A stretch of DNA of 8,820 bases from the NCBI GenBank assembly GCA_007135635.1, contig SLIO01000135.1, forward strand, positions 1 to 8,820. The letters run 5' to 3'. This document shows, one piece after another, positions 1 to 6,071 of the stretch (position 1 is its first letter; each line of letters starts with the position of its first letter). The stretch is from Methylomicrobium sp. (GTDB lineage Bacteria; Pseudomonadota; Gammaproteobacteria; Methylococcales; Methylomonadaceae). The notes below the pieces were generated by a model. It did no database searches. It was not told the origin of the DNA and saw only the letters and a program-made list of their open reading frames with translations. Both the position numbers and the translations under genes were made by a program.

Positions 1-34
1 ATTCGGAAAGTTATAATAAAAATTTGTAAGCCGA

Positions 35-83
35 TTGACGACGATAACATGCCACTTTAAAGTCAATTCAACGAAATTATAGT
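35..83 (+). promoter_or_regulatory. Candidate promoter region of yrdA
   Basis: Two overlapping sigma70-like pairs can be drawn. The first is TTGACG (35-40), a 17-bp spacer and TAAAGT (58-63). The second is TTTAAA (56-61), a 16-bp spacer and TATAGT (78-83). The second would place the transcript start near 90, just before the Shine-Dalgarno. A TATAAT also lies at 12-17, but its -35 would fall outside the window. Each match is only 4-5 of 6 per box, so this is inference from consensus alone. Confidence 0.35.
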
Positions 84-90
84 AAACATC

Positions 91-96
91 CGGAGG
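91..96 (+). promoter_or_regulatory. Shine-Dalgarno fixing the GTG start of yrdA
   Basis: CGGAGG lies 4 nt before the GTG at 101. It decides between that GTG and the out-of-frame ATG at 99-101. Reading from the GTG gives a protein that aligns with YrdA from its first residues. Confidence 0.75.
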
Positions 97-100
97 TTAT

Positions 101-661
101 GTGTCGATTAGAAAGTTTAACGAAAAGCAGCCTGTTTTAGGCCGCTCGGTTTTGATTGACGAAAGCGCTGTCGTCATTGGCGATGTCGAATTGGGGGATG
201 ATGTGTCGGTTTGGCCTTCGGCCGTTATTCGAGGCGATGTTGAGTCGATATGCATCGGCGATGGCACTAATGTACAAGACGGTTCGGTCTTGCATGTTTC
301 TCATGCTGGTCCGTTTTCGCCTCAAGGCCATCCTTTAATGATCGGTAGAGGCGTTACGATAGGCCATAACGCGGTGGTCCATGCTTGTACTGTCGGTGAT
401 TATTGTTTAATCGGCATCGGGGCGATCATTTTGGATGGAGCGGTTTTAGAAAATTACGTCATGCTCGGCGCCGGTGCGTTGGTGCCACCCGGCAAAAGGC
501 TCGAAAGCGGTTTTCTTTATGTCGGTAGTCCGGCCAGACAAATACGTCCGTTGTCGGGTCGCGAAAAAGAATTTTTGGAATATTCCTATCAGCATTATAT
601 TCAATTGAAAAATGAGCATTTGCAACAAAATACGGCACAACCGGCCCAGCACAGTTGCTGA
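101..661 (+). CDS. yrdA: Gamma-carbonic-anhydrase-family protein YrdA
   Basis: This 186-residue left-handed beta-helix (hexapeptide-repeat) protein belongs to the gamma carbonic anhydrase / YrdA-PaaY-CaiE family; E. coli YrdA is about the same length. Hexapeptide turns run from about residue 20 to 145. The three metal-binding histidines of the family are present: His65 (in VLHVSH), His89 (in IGHN) and His94 (in VVHAC). The conserved Arg44, Asp46 and Gln59-Asp60 are also there. The C-terminal segment RLESGFLYVGSPARQIRPLS is very like YrdA, followed by a helix. The family binds zinc or iron in a trimer. Whether YrdA proteins hydrate CO2 in vivo is not settled, so the physiological role is uncertain. 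The start is a GTG with a strong Shine-Dalgarno. The TGA stop overlaps the open dusA frame, so cotranscription with dusA is plausible. Confidence 0.93.
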   Translation: MSIRKFNEKQPVLGRSVLIDESAVVIGDVELGDDVSVWPSAVIRGDVESICIGDGTNVQDGSVLHVSHAGPFSPQGHPLMIGRGVTIGHNAVVHACTVGDYCLIGIGAIILDGAVLENYVMLGAGALVPPGKRLESGFLYVGSPARQIRPLSGREKEFLEYSYQHYIQLKNEHLQQNTAQPAQHSC

Positions 662-669
662 ATGCAATC

Positions 670-1887
670 ATGACTCAATCTAACGTTTATAAAGACCTTG
701 CAATCACTCCTGCAAATGGAAGTGAGAGGAGGGCGGTCACTCGCCCGACAGGAAGCCGTGAAAACGTCCGTGTAAGCTTGACGGCGGCTATCCCTGCCGC
801 CGACACCTGTCAGTCGAGCAATCGCCCCCCTCTTCAGGCAGGGGGCTTTCACAGTAAATTTCAAACCTCCAACGACGCTTCGATCATCACAGCAAGGTCC
901 GATTTAGCATCGCCGGAAATCATAACGCCAAGAAAGTTTTGCGTCGCTCCGATGCTCGATTGGACAGATCGACACTGCCGGTATTTTTATCGGTTGATTT
1001 CAAAACATGCCTATTTGTATACCGAAATGATTACGACCGGTGCCTTACTGCATGGCGACCGGGATCGGTTTTTACAATTTCATCCCGACGAAAATCCATT
1101 TGCATGTCAATTGGGCGGCAGTAATCCCCAGGATCTCGCGACATGCGCAAAAATGGTCGAAGATTACGGCTATGACGAAGTCAACCTGAATGTCGGTTGT
1201 CCTAGCGACCGTGTGCAAAATGGACGATTCGGCGCATGCTTAATGGCGACTCCGGAATTAGTTGCCGAATGTCTATCGGCAATGAATCGGGTCGTGTCGA
1301 TTCCGGTGACCGTCAAATGCCGAATCGGTATCGACGACCTGGATTCCTACGAAGCGTTGCATCGTTTTATTACTCTGGCTTCCGATGCCGGGTGTCGGGT
1401 GTTTATCATTCATGCCAGAAAAGCTTGGTTAAGCGGACTGTCTCCGAAAGAAAATCGAGAAATTCCGCCGTTACGCTACGATGTGGTATATCGAATCAAA
1501 AGGGATTTTCCAGAATTGGAAATTATTTTGAACGGCGGCGTCAGTTCATTGGATCAAGCGCTGGTTATTCATAACGAGGTGGATGGCGTCATGGTCGGCA
1601 GAGAGGTTTATCAGAATCCTTATTTACTAGCTGGCGTCGATGAACTGTTTTACCGGGACCTTCATGCAATCAAGAGTCGTGAACAAATACTAGAATCTTT
1701 ACTTCCTTATGTTCGTGAGCAATTAAGACAAGGCGTGCGATTGTATTCGATAGCACGGCATCTTCTTGGGCTTTTTCATGGTGTTCCTGGCGCCAGGGCT
1801 TGGCGGCGGCATATTAGCGAAAACGGTACGAAACAGGATGCCGATCAAAATACGCTGCTCAAGGCATTAGATTTAATGTCTCGATAA
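670..1887 (+). CDS. dusA: tRNA-dihydrouridine(20/20a) synthase DusA with a repeat-encoded N-terminal extension
   Basis: This flavoenzyme reduces uridine 20/20a in the tRNA D-loop to dihydrouridine using FMN and NADPH. From ATG 670 it has 405 residues, against about 330-345 for usual DusA. The conserved part begins at residue 89 (RKFCVAPMLDWTDRHCRYF). It shows the catalytic Cys177 in NVGCPSDRVQ, Lys216 in VTVKCRIG, His248 in HARKAWLSGL, the phosphate-binding NGG at 288-290 and VGRE at 309-312, and it ends in the helical RNA-binding domain (HLLGLFHGVPGARAWRR). This combination is diagnostic for DusA. Residues about 19-59 are encoded by a palindromic repeat (724-846). No in-frame ATG or GTG exists between the repeat and Met95, and Met95 lies inside the FMN-binding strand, so it cannot be the start. 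ATG 670 is the only upstream ATG and lacks a clear Shine-Dalgarno. TTG 655 or TTG 778 are alternatives. The family call is firm; the start is uncertain. Confidence 0.92.
   Translation: MTQSNVYKDLAITPANGSERRAVTRPTGSRENVRVSLTAAIPAADTCQSSNRPPLQAGGFHSKFQTSNDASIITARSDLASPEIITPRKFCVAPMLDWTDRHCRYFYRLISKHAYLYTEMITTGALLHGDRDRFLQFHPDENPFACQLGGSNPQDLATCAKMVEDYGYDEVNLNVGCPSDRVQNGRFGACLMATPELVAECLSAMNRVVSIPVTVKCRIGIDDLDSYEALHRFITLASDAGCRVFIIHARKAWLSGLSPKENREIPPLRYDVVYRIKRDFPELEIILNGGVSSLDQALVIHNEVDGVMVGREVYQNPYLLAGVDELFYRDLHAIKSREQILESLLPYVREQLRQGVRLYSIARHLLGLFHGVPGARAWRRHISENGTKQDADQNTLLKALDLMSR
724..846. repeat. Nested palindromic repeat element inside the dusA 5' region
   Basis: Several inverted repeats are nested. 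The inner one is CGGCGGC (782-788) with GCCGCCG (796-802) around a 7-nt loop. The middle one is GACAGG (747-752) with CCTGTC (806-811). The outer one is an imperfect pair, 724-743 with 815-834. On the 3' side, GCCCCC (824-829) can instead pair with GGGGGC (841-846), which competes with the outer pairing. This architecture resembles dispersed intergenic palindromic units (REP or MITE-like), and it is richer in G+C than its surroundings. Copy number elsewhere cannot be seen here, so calling it a dispersed repeat is inference; the palindromes themselves are directly visible. Its exact boundaries are not defined. Confidence 0.7.
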
Positions 1888-1919
1888 GGTATACTGGCCT
1901 GCTTTTTTAATTATCGAGA
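1879..1919. repeat. 9-bp perfect inverted repeat across the dusA stop and the folE leader
   Basis: TCTCGATAA (1879-1887, including the dusA stop) is the exact reverse complement of TTATCGAGA (1911-1919). The 23-nt spacer contains TATACT (1890-1895) and a run of seven T minus one (1903-1908). The right arm ends 7 nt before the folE ATG and covers the only GAG that could serve as its Shine-Dalgarno. It could be an RNA hairpin affecting folE translation or an operator. Chance is not excluded. Confidence 0.35.
1890..1895 (+). promoter_or_regulatory. Possible -10 box for folE
   Basis: TATACT matches the -10 consensus at 5 of 6 positions and lies 31 nt before the folE ATG. No convincing -35 box is found 16-18 bp upstream, inside the dusA end. 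folE may simply be read through from dusA, since the gap is only 39 nt with no terminator. Confidence 0.25.
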
Positions 1920-1926
1920 TAGAACG

Positions 1927-2469
1927 ATGGAAGAGTATTTTTCCAAAATTATCGAAGCAGTTGGCGAAGACGTCACCCGGGAAGGCTTGGTCGACACACC
2001 TAAGCGGGCATCCGATGCATTCAAGTTTTTGAATAACGGTTATGAAAAATGCTTGGATGATGTGTTAAACGGGGCTATATTTCAAGCCGACACCGAAGAC
2101 ATGGTCATCGTCAAGGATATTGAACTTTATTCGTTATGCGAGCATCATCTTTTACCCTTCATCGGCAAATGCCATGTCGGATATCTGCCTCAGGGTAAGG
2201 TGCTGGGTCTTTCGAAGGTTGCACGAATCATTGATATGTATGCCAGACGCTTACAGATCCAAGAAAAATTAACTAAACAGATTGCCGATGCAATCGAAAA
2301 ATCCATTAATGCTAGAGGTGTTGCGGTGGTCATAGAAGCCAAACACCTATGCATGATGATGCGCGGTGTTGAAAAACAAAATTCGGTGATGACGACATCA
2401 GTGATGACGGGGATTTTTAGGGAAGAAATCAGTACTCGCTCGGAGTTTTTGAATTTGATCAATCGATAA
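1927..2469 (+). CDS. folE: GTP cyclohydrolase I (FolE, type IA)
   Basis: The enzyme converts GTP to 7,8-dihydroneopterin triphosphate and formate, the first step of tetrahydrofolate synthesis, and works as a cytoplasmic homodecamer. At 180 residues it is a compact bacterial form. The zinc ligands are Cys71 and His74 (in [12 protein letters not shown]) and Cys142 (in [11 protein letters not shown]). Catalytic His73 and His140 and the GTP-binding segments [18 protein letters not shown] and [12 protein letters not shown] are intact. The cysteine ligands mark it as the zinc-dependent IA class and not FolE2. ATG 1927 has only a weak purine-rich leader (GAGATAGAACG). It lies 39 nt after dusA and 46 nt before the small membrane-protein gene, consistent with an operon. 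I found nothing unusual in the coding sequence. Confidence 0.97.
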   Translation: MEEYFSKIIEAVGEDVTREGLVDTPKRASDAFKFLNNGYEKCLDDVLNGAIFQADTEDMVIVKDIELYSLCEHHLLPFIGKCHVGYLPQGKVLGLSKVARIIDMYARRLQIQEKLTKQIADAIEKSINARGVAVVIEAKHLCMMMRGVEKQNSVMTTSVMTGIFREEISTRSEFLNLINR

Positions 2470-2515
2470 TGTCCGCCAATTAATGGTAGGCATTTTGTCC
2501 TCGTAAGGTTTTGCG

Positions 2516-2707
2516 ATGAAAGACTACGACAGAAATTGCGCAGTTTGCAGACTGATGCGCAGTTTAGCGTTTAGCGGGCTCGGCATGGGTATCGGCGGTG
2601 GAATCGCTTATCTGTTCGGGGCGTCGAGAGAAACCATCATGATGGTCGGAATTGTAACAGCGGCCATTATTGTATTTGGAATTATCGATAAAAAGAAGAA
2701 ACCATGA
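2516..2707 (+). CDS. Small two-segment membrane protein of unknown function with N-terminal CxxC
   Basis: I do not recognise this 63-residue protein. The N-terminus carries Cys8 and Cys11 (NCAVCRLMR). Two hydrophobic segments follow: a glycine-rich one at about 17-35 (GLGMGIGGGIAYLFGA) and a second at about 40-57 (TIMMVGIVTAAIIVFGIID). It ends with four lysines and a proline. By the positive-inside rule both termini should be cytoplasmic, making a hairpin in the inner membrane. TAAGG (2504-2508) sits 7 nt before the ATG. Its TGA overlaps the ATG of the MutS-like ATPase gene (ATGA, 2704-2707), which implies translational coupling and suggests a functional link. The CxxC could bind metal or undergo redox chemistry, but with a single pair this is speculative. 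Evidence that it is real: the Shine-Dalgarno, the stop-start overlap and the coherent membrane topology. Confidence 0.78.
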   Translation: MKDYDRNCAVCRLMRSLAFSGLGMGIGGGIAYLFGASRETIMMVGIVTAAIIVFGIIDKKKKP

Positions 2708-4311
2708 AGCCGACAATTTTACAAACCTGGCCTGAAAAGTGGCCTGAGATACGTTCAAGCCGATTTGCCGAGGGCGAACAAGGCGTACTCGATGCAGGCG
2801 CTTTCAACGCAATTGAAGTCGATGAGGTCTTCGATACCTTAAATCATGCTCAAACCATCGCCGGACAATCGGTTTTGTATCGCTCGCTCGCCCAGCCGCT
2901 CGACTCGATCGAAGCCATCAAAGCGAAGCAGCAAGCGATCGAAGTCATCGCTGATGACACCGACTTGAGGCAACAGCTTCAAAGCATTGTTGAACAAGCG
3001 GCGAGTACTGAAAAAAATCTCTATTTATTATTATTCGGCGAATTTTTGGGTTCTTTCGGTACAGCGCGCGAAGAAAGTGAAATTGAAGGTTTCGGCTATC
3101 TTCAATACAAGCGTGGCACCCGGTTTATGCTCAACCTGGTTGACCAAGTCAAGACCGTGCCTGAAACGCAAAGCACCTATTTGAATGGTGTATTGGCGCA
3201 GATTAAAAACTTTGCCGAAAGCCGGGCGTATTCTTTGATGAAAGGGCCGGTTTTTATCAGCGAACAAGGCATAAAGAGTAAACAGGAGCGAAAAGGGTCT
3301 TGGATTCCAGCGATTATTTTTAAGCCTAATCTCTTTAAACCCTTATTGATTGCTCTTTTTTTTGGGGCGCTTTGGGCGCTTGCAAACTTTTTCCCTACCG
3401 GCCTGTTTAGTGTTTCAAAGGAATCTATACCGGTCATATCGATCTTTTTTGTGCCGTTGCTGTTAATTTATTTTCCAGTGGTTGGCGGTTTTGACCGGGA
3501 CAGCTGTATTATTCCTCTGCGTAATGAATTCAAAACTTCGCAATCGGTTGGCGAAACCTTGGATGCGCTTGGCCAATTAGATGAGTTGCTTACGTTTATC
3601 TTGTACAAGGAAAGCTTCGGTGGAGATCTTGCTCTTCCGCAATTTATCGAAGCCGATCATCATCGAATCAATCTGATAAATGCGCGAAACCCAGTTCTCG
3701 CTTACCAAAATCCGGCGTATGTCGGTAACGATTTTCAATTGGATGATGACAAGCTGGTTTTAGTTACGGGCCCCAACAGCGGCGGTAAAACGGCATTTTG
3801 TAAAACGGTCACGCAAATTCAGCTATTGGGACAAATCGGTTGCTATGTACCGATTAAGTCAGCAACTCTAACCGTTGCCGATAAGATTTTCTATCAAGTA
3901 CCGGAAATCAGTCATTTGGATGATGGAGAAGGGCGTTTCGGTACCGAGCTAAAAAGAACTCGGGATATCTTTTTGGCTACGACAGCTAAAAGCCTCGTTG
4001 TGCTCGATGAGCTATCCGAAGGCACGACCTTCGAAGAAAAGCTCGAGTCGTCTTCCAATGTGCTTGACGGTTTTTACCGAAAAGGCAACAGCACTATTTT
4101 AATCACGCATAATCATCAATTAGTCGATAATTTTGTCGCAAAGGGAGTCGGTTTACCGAAACAAGTCGAATTTGCCAACGGTGCGCCTACCTATAAGCTG
4201 ATAGAGGGCATCTCCAGAGTCAGTCATGCCGACCGGGTAGCGAAAAAAATCGGGTTTTCTAAGGAAGATATCGACAAATATTTGGCTAACTCGAAAAGCG
4301 GCGCAGGTTAA
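2704..4311 (+). CDS. Membrane-anchored MutS-family ATPase (not mismatch-repair MutS)
   Basis: This 535-residue protein has a C-terminal MutS-type ABC ATPase. Walker A is GPNSGGKT at 356-363. The signature-like segment DGEGRFGTELKRTRD (407-421) contains Glu415. Walker B is LVVLDELSEGT (431-441) with Asp435-Glu436, and the switch histidine is His469 in ILITHNHQL. The helical region at about 40-200 resembles the MutS core/lever part (LNHAQTIAGQSVLYRSLAQP, then helices). Between core and ATPase lie two hydrophobic stretches at about 208-231 and 241-260, very likely transmembrane helices. Mismatch-binding domain I with its Phe-x-Glu motif is absent, and the protein is far shorter than MutS (about 850 residues), so a role in mismatch recognition is unlikely. 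Such membrane-associated MutS relatives are annotated in many bacteria without a known function. It is translationally coupled to the preceding small membrane protein. No clear terminator follows. Confidence 0.88.
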   Translation: MKPTILQTWPEKWPEIRSSRFAEGEQGVLDAGAFNAIEVDEVFDTLNHAQTIAGQSVLYRSLAQPLDSIEAIKAKQQAIEVIADDTDLRQQLQSIVEQAASTEKNLYLLLFGEFLGSFGTAREESEIEGFGYLQYKRGTRFMLNLVDQVKTVPETQSTYLNGVLAQIKNFAESRAYSLMKGPVFISEQGIKSKQERKGSWIPAIIFKPNLFKPLLIALFFGALWALANFFPTGLFSVSKESIPVISIFFVPLLLIYFPVVGGFDRDSCIIPLRNEFKTSQSVGETLDALGQLDELLTFILYKESFGGDLALPQFIEADHHRINLINARNPVLAYQNPAYVGNDFQLDDDKLVLVTGPNSGGKTAFCKTVTQIQLLGQIGCYVPIKSATLTVADKIFYQVPEISHLDDGEGRFGTELKRTRDIFLATTAKSLVVLDELSEGTTFEEKLESSSNVLDGFYRKGNSTILITHNHQLVDNFVAKGVGLPKQVEFANGAPTYKLIEGISRVSHADRVAKKIGFSKEDIDKYLANSKSGAG

Positions 4312-4380
4312 AACATAAAGTCTCTATGAATTGAACTATACTGATGTAGATCGTATTTGTGTGAAATAGTGCTTAGGTTT

Positions 4381-4543
4381 TATACTTCGCGCTGTCATGT
4401 TTTCGGCTTTTATGGCCATGCTATTTTGTTCGGTAGCAAGGCGCGAAAACAGGCGCATAGCAAGCTATGAAACTGTTTTCGCAACGCAGCTACCGGACAA
4501 AAGAGCGCGTCAGAGATCTGCAAATGTGGCCGCGTGAAGTATA
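4381..4543. mobile_element. MITE-like cruciform element with terminal inverted repeats
   Basis: The ends are TATACTTCGCGC (4381-4392) and GCGTGAAGTATA (4532-4543), complementary at 11 of 12 positions. Inside is a nested palindrome. Segment 4420-4437 pairs with 4489-4506 (16 of 18), GCGAAAACAG (4443-4452) pairs with CTGTTTTCGC (4473-4482), and the tip CATAGC (4456-4461) pairs with GCTATG (4464-4469) around AA. With about 163 bp, no coding capacity and TA at both outer ends, it looks like a miniature inverted-repeat element. A TA target duplication would fit IS630/Tc1-type transposition. The pairing is seen directly; mobility and family are inference because only one copy is in view. Confidence 0.68.
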
Positions 4544-4555
4544 TGACAATTGTCA
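4544..4555. promoter_or_regulatory. 12-bp perfect palindrome TGACAATTGTCA
   Basis: This perfect two-fold symmetric site abuts the right end of the MITE-like element, 48 nt before the transglycosylase ATG. Such a site could bind a dimeric regulator. Its right half, TTGTCA, resembles a -35 box, but I find no -10 box at a suitable distance. It could also be part of the element's insertion site. Confidence 0.3.
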
Positions 4556-4603
4556 CGCATACTTTGCCCCGATCGTTCGAAATATGAAAATTTGGAACAA
4601 GTC

Positions 4604-5176
4604 ATGCGAAAAAAATTCTTTTTCTGTGTAGCCTTTTTGTTGTTCTCCGAGGCTTTGTCGGCCGATATTTATAAGTATGTTTCGCCTGACGGAAAGGTTT
4701 ATTATACCGACAATCCTTCTCATCAATTTTATAAGCGTATTATCCGCACACGTCCTTCGAGTTACAATTGGGCTGTGGGGCGAATGAAAGGTAATCGGCA
4801 GAAATATAACGATATCATTGCGAAAGCGGCTTCGGAACATCAGGTTGATGAAAAGCTGCTTCATGCCGTTATTCAGGCAGAGTCTGCTTATCATGCCCAA
4901 GCGATTTCCTCGGCGGGTGCGGTAGGGTTGATGCAATTAATGCCGGGTACCGCCAAGCGCTATGGTGTTCGAGATCGTACCGATCCGGTGCAAAATATCA
5001 ATGGGGGGACTCGCTATTTGAAGGATTTGCTGAAGATGTTCGATTCGAATTTAACATTAGCTGTTGCCGCTTATAACGCCGGCGAAGGTGCGGTAAAAAA
5101 GTATAATAATTCCATTCCTCCCTATCCTGAAACCCGTAATTATGTTAAACAGGTTTTAGCGCTTTATCACAAGTAG
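4604..5176 (+). CDS. Secreted lytic transglycosylase, DUF4124 + SLT domains
   Basis: This 190-residue protein is exported: residues 1-20 (MRKKFFFCVAFLLFSEALSA) form a signal peptide with likely cleavage after ALSA. Residues about 21-50 match the DUF4124 pattern (IYKYVSPDGKVYYTDNP). The Slt-type catalytic domain runs from about 66 to 188. Its features are the catalytic Glu93 in VIQAESAYHAQAIS, GLMQLMP at 108-114, AYNAGEGAV at 156-164 and ETRNYV near 176-181. The family cleaves the MurNAc-GlcNAc bond of peptidoglycan to give 1,6-anhydroMurNAc. No lipobox cysteine is seen, so it is probably soluble periplasmic. ATG 4604 is chosen over TTG 4550 because it starts exactly at the signal peptide and has GGAA 6 nt upstream. 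The gene ends 10 nt before the likely HDOD ATG. The role could be wall remodelling for an envelope machine, but nothing here identifies one. Confidence 0.93.
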   Translation: MRKKFFFCVAFLLFSEALSADIYKYVSPDGKVYYTDNPSHQFYKRIIRTRPSSYNWAVGRMKGNRQKYNDIIAKAASEHQVDEKLLHAVIQAESAYHAQAISSAGAVGLMQLMPGTAKRYGVRDRTDPVQNINGGTRYLKDLLKMFDSNLTLAVAAYNAGEGAVKKYNNSIPPYPETRNYVKQVLALYHK

Positions 5177-5186
5177 GGTGGACTCA

Positions 5187-6044
5187 ATGGTGATAAAGAG
5201 TTTGACTGCAAAATCCCTAATAGAAGACTCCGTCAAGCTCTATTCGTTGCCCGATATCTATTTTCAAATCAGGGAAATGGTTCGAGACCCTCGCTACACC
5301 GCTGTCGATATCGGTAGAGTCATAACGAAAGATCCTGCGCTAAGTATGCGTTTATTGAAAATCGTTAATAGTCCATTTTACGGTTTTCAAGCAAGAATCG
5401 ATACGATTTCCAGAGCTGTTACCATTGTCGGAATAGAGGAATTACAGAGCTTGGCGTTAGCGACTTCGGTTGTCGATACTTTCGACAACATTCCCGATGA
5501 CTTGATTAATATGACCGACTTTTGGATACAAAGTATTCATTGCGCGGTTATTGCCAAATTACTAGCCAAAAAAGCGGCCGTTTTGCATAGCGAACGTTTA
5601 TTTTTGACCGGGTTGTTGCACGACATCGGGGCGTTAGTCATCTATACCAAGTTGCCCGACCAATCTCGGCAGATATTAAAGGATAATCTCCAAAACAGGG
5701 GGCTTCTGGCAAGTTTAGAACGACAAGTCTTAGGCTTTACGCGCGCCGATGTGGGAGGGGAGTTGGCCGAGTCATGGAGGCTCCCCGAATCGATATCGGA
5801 AGCGATTCGTTACCAACTTCATCCTGAAAAGGCGTTGGTTAATAAATTAGATGCCCATCTGCTTTATTTGGCGATCAATTTGAATGATAGTAAAACGCGT
5901 GATGAGTTCTTGTCGACCTTATCATCATCAACCTTATCTATTCTGCGGCTCAATGTGGCTAAAATTAAGCAAGTGATGGCGGCGGTGGTTGATGAGTCTA
6001 ATGCTACATTCGATATATTGGCTCCAGGGAAGCAGTTCCATTGA
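5187..6044 (+). CDS. HDOD-domain signalling protein
   Basis: Single-domain HDOD protein of 285 residues from ATG 5187. The HDOD core spans about residues 18-215: SLPDIYFQIREMV, ITKDPALSMRLLKIVNSPFYGF (48-68), ISRAVTIVGIEELQSLAL (74-91), FWIQSIHCAVIAKLLA and GLLHDIGALVIY (142-153). The HD pair at 145-146 is present. Where many relatives read DHAEVG and RYHH, this one has TRADVG (185-190) and RYQL (208-211), so metal-dependent phosphohydrolase activity is doubtful. That agrees with HDOD proteins acting as regulatory or scaffold modules in bacterial signalling. No EAL, GGDEF or receiver domain is attached. GTG 5178 is an alternative start, but GGGTGG just before ATG 5187 suits a Shine-Dalgarno. 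It follows the transglycosylase gene closely, likely in one transcript, and converges on maf with a 27-nt gap. Confidence 0.92.
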   Translation: MVIKSLTAKSLIEDSVKLYSLPDIYFQIREMVRDPRYTAVDIGRVITKDPALSMRLLKIVNSPFYGFQARIDTISRAVTIVGIEELQSLALATSVVDTFDNIPDDLINMTDFWIQSIHCAVIAKLLAKKAAVLHSERLFLTGLLHDIGALVIYTKLPDQSRQILKDNLQNRGLLASLERQVLGFTRADVGGELAESWRLPESISEAIRYQLHPEKALVNKLDAHLLYLAINLNDSKTRDEFLSTLSSSTLSILRLNVAKIKQVMAAVVDESNATFDILAPGKQFH

Positions 6045-6071
6045 TCATTCTCAAGGCCATTACTAAGTTCT

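Larger units (their letters stand above)
4312..4603. other. Gene-free interval between the MutS-like gene and the transglycosylase gene
   Basis: No credible coding sequence lies here. Positions 4312-4380 are A+T-rich and show no convincing promoter or terminator. Positions 4381-4543 are a palindromic MITE-like element, described separately. They are followed by a 12-bp palindrome and about 50 bp of leader for the transglycosylase gene. Frames open across it, including one from TTG 4550 and one on the minus strand, look like by-products. Confidence 0.7.

Noticed and set aside
601..864. 87-codon minus-strand open frame over the yrdA end and the repeat
   Set aside because: It has no recognisable family and no ribosome-binding site, and it exists because the G+C-rich repeat lacks stops. 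It overlaps two well-supported genes.
1897..1910. T-run after dusA as an intrinsic terminator
   Set aside because: The run of T at 1903-1908 has no G+C-rich stem directly before it. The 9-bp inverted repeat places the T run in its loop, the wrong geometry.
2704..4311. Mismatch-repair MutS
   Set aside because: It lacks domain I with the Phe-x-Glu motif, is much shorter than MutS, and carries membrane helices.
4550..4603. TTG start giving an 18-residue longer transglycosylase
   Set aside because: It would bury the signal peptide behind a polar stretch and has no Shine-Dalgarno. ATG 4604 begins exactly at the signal peptide.
4553..4936. 127-codon minus-strand open frame opposite the transglycosylase gene
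   Set aside because: It is antisense to a gene with a clear catalytic domain and signal peptide, and its translation resembles no family.
6045..6071. Bidirectional terminator between the converging HDOD and maf genes
   Set aside because: I could not find a stem of useful length in these 27 nt.
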